In this document: positions 63,317-64,000 of the stretch, piece by piece
How the letters are laid out: each line of letters starts with the position of its first letter
Numbering within the stretch: the stretch's first letter is position 1
Notes under the pieces: model-generated
What the model was told of the DNA's origin: nothing
The model's database searches: none
The model's input: only the letters and a program-made list of their open reading frames with translations
Position numbers and translations under genes: made by a program
Origin: Bacteroidia bacterium
GTDB lineage: Bacteria; Bacteroidota; Bacteroidia; Flavobacteriales; Flavobacteriaceae
Assembly: GCA_030430385.1 (NCBI GenBank)
Contig: JAUIFO010000003.1
Span: 124,001 to 188,000, forward strand
Length of the DNA stretch: 64,000 nucleotides
Direction: 5' to 3'

Positions 63317-64000
63317 ATGGATAAATATTCCTTTTTAAACGCAGCACACACAGCCTATTTTGCTGATTTGTATGAACAATATTTAAAAAATCCTGATTCC
63401 GTTGAACCTAGTTGGCGAGCCTTTTTTCAAGGGTATGACTTTGGAAGTGAGCATTACGGAATGGATGGTGAAATCATAGAAGGCGTTTCTACTCAAATTC
63501 CAGAACACGTACAAAAAGAGTTTCAAGTTGTAAAACTTATTGATGGTTATCGCAATAGAGGTCACTTATTTACAAGAACTAATCCTGTACGTGCAAGACG
63601 AAAATATGCACCTACGCTCGAAATCGAAAATTTCGGATTGTCTAAAAGTGATTTAGAAACAACTTTTTCAGCAGGTGAAATCATAGGTATTGGAAAATCA
63701 ACACTTCAAAAGATCATTGATCATCTTGAACGCATTTATTGCGATTCCATTGGTGTTGAATATATGTATATTAGAAAACCTGAAGAAATTGAATGGATTC
63801 AGAACAAATTAAATGTTAATGACAATCAACCTCAATTCTCTTCAGATCAAAAAAAGCATATTCTCAAAAAACTAAATGAAGCAGTGTCTTTTGAAAGTTT
63901 TTTACACACAAAATATGTTGGTCAAAAGCGTTTCTCCCTCGAAGGAAATGAATCGCTTATTCCTGCTTTAGACGCTTTAATTGAGAATGCTTCAGAACAT
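63317..64000 (+). CDS. sucA: 2-oxoglutarate dehydrogenase E1 component, N-terminal part (3' end outside window)
   Basis: 228 codons are open to the window end. The start M-D-K-Y-S-F-L-N-A-A-H-T-A-Y-F-A-D-L-Y-E-Q-Y-L is the E2-binding N-terminal helix of OGDH E1, followed by P-S-W-R-A-F-F-Q-G-Y-D-F and, at about 75-95, L-I-D-G-Y-R-N-R-G-H-L and T-N-P-V-R-A-R-R-K-Y. E1 of the TCA cycle decarboxylates 2-oxoglutarate with thiamine diphosphate and passes succinyl to E2. The full protein should have about 930 residues, so about a quarter is seen. The E2 gene is expected just beyond the window. Confidence 0.95.
   Translation, partial: MDKYSFLNAAHTAYFADLYEQYLKNPDSVEPSWRAFFQGYDFGSEHYGMDGEIIEGVSTQIPEHVQKEFQVVKLIDGYRNRGHLFTRTNPVRARRKYAPTLEIENFGLSKSDLETTFSAGEIIGIGKSTLQKIIDHLERIYCDSIGVEYMYIRKPEEIEWIQNKLNVNDNQPQFSSDQKKHILKKLNEAVSFESFLHTKYVGQKRFSLEGNESLIPALDALIENASEH

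Noticed and set aside
1..64000. CRISPR arrays, tRNA or rRNA genes, insertion sequences, prophage genes
   Set aside because: I looked for regular spaced repeats, the T-loop consensus of tRNA, transposase or integrase motifs and phage structural genes and saw none. The tail-fibre-like protein at 21681-23705 is a bacterial surface type with a signal peptide.

Overview
The window comes from a low-GC Bacteroidota chromosome, most likely a (marine) Flavobacteriaceae member. Signs of this are T9SS C-terminal sorting domains on secreted proteins, a TonB-dependent receptor with a carboxypeptidase-like N-terminal domain, DUF5686, DUF3109 and ELWxxDGT families, ExbB/ExbD with two different ExbD copies, a LytS/LytTR pair, and many TAnnTTTG -7 promoter elements typical of the Bacteroidota primary sigma factor. 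I saw no tRNA, rRNA, CRISPR array, transposase, integrase or prophage. Most of the window is chromosomal core with a few accessory loci. Both ends cut genes: a DUF5686 protein on the left and the 2-oxoglutarate dehydrogenase E1 gene on the right.

Layout. 1-7000: DUF5686 tail, MMPL/RND-type exporter, asnS, rpoN and a membrane protein. 7000-10200 (minus): outer-membrane barrel and an exbB-membrane protein-exbD-exbD operon. 10589-12625: dCMP deaminase and an S41 processing protease. 12628-14036 (minus): minimal flavoprotein, small membrane protein, MarC. 14141-23705: a CHAT-protease/TPR protein, an ECF sigma factor with a TPR membrane partner, a three-gene secreted-protein operon and a large repeat-rich surface protein. 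23864-26591 (minus): LytS-type kinase and LytTR regulator. 26592-27298: a non-coding stretch with two plus-strand terminators. 27299-30923: nrdB-nrdA. 31304-32257: an AT-rich orphan gene isolated by terminators. 32394-40746: DUF6503-like and RDD proteins, PiT phosphate transporter, MORN-like protein, lipoprotein and TonB receptor. 40927-48628: dGTPase-like enzyme, giant T9SS protein, dxs, TonB-like protein, tadA. 48853-54320 (minus): cold-shock protein, ClC channel operon, aspS. 54549-61223 (minus): tetR-tolC-adaptor-RND efflux operon. 61346-64000: polyprenyl synthetase, small proteins, sucA start.

Two regulatory observations stand out. First, the ECF sigma gene, the divergent secreted-protein operon and the distant 674-residue surface-protein gene share TGTTTAC, 16 bases, then CAT(T/A)AA. 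Two of them share a 13-mer. This looks like the sigma factor's own promoter and would link CHAT protease, membrane partner, sigma factor and surface proteins into one regulon. Second, the TonB receptor and the PiT transporter carry direct repeats with an exact 11-bp period upstream (five half-sites and two half-sites, with a 17/20 match between them). These resemble Pho boxes and suggest that an outer-membrane receptor, a lipoprotein and an inner-membrane phosphate transporter form one phosphate-starvation unit.

Other points: four genes have a TAnnTTTG element exactly four bases before the start codon, which predicts leaderless mRNAs; the ClC protein lacks the gating glutamate; a 20-A tract precedes a secreted-protein gene; the TetR operon has an 8+8 inverted repeat at its promoter. 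Gene products were identified by reading translations and recalled family motifs only; no database search was possible.
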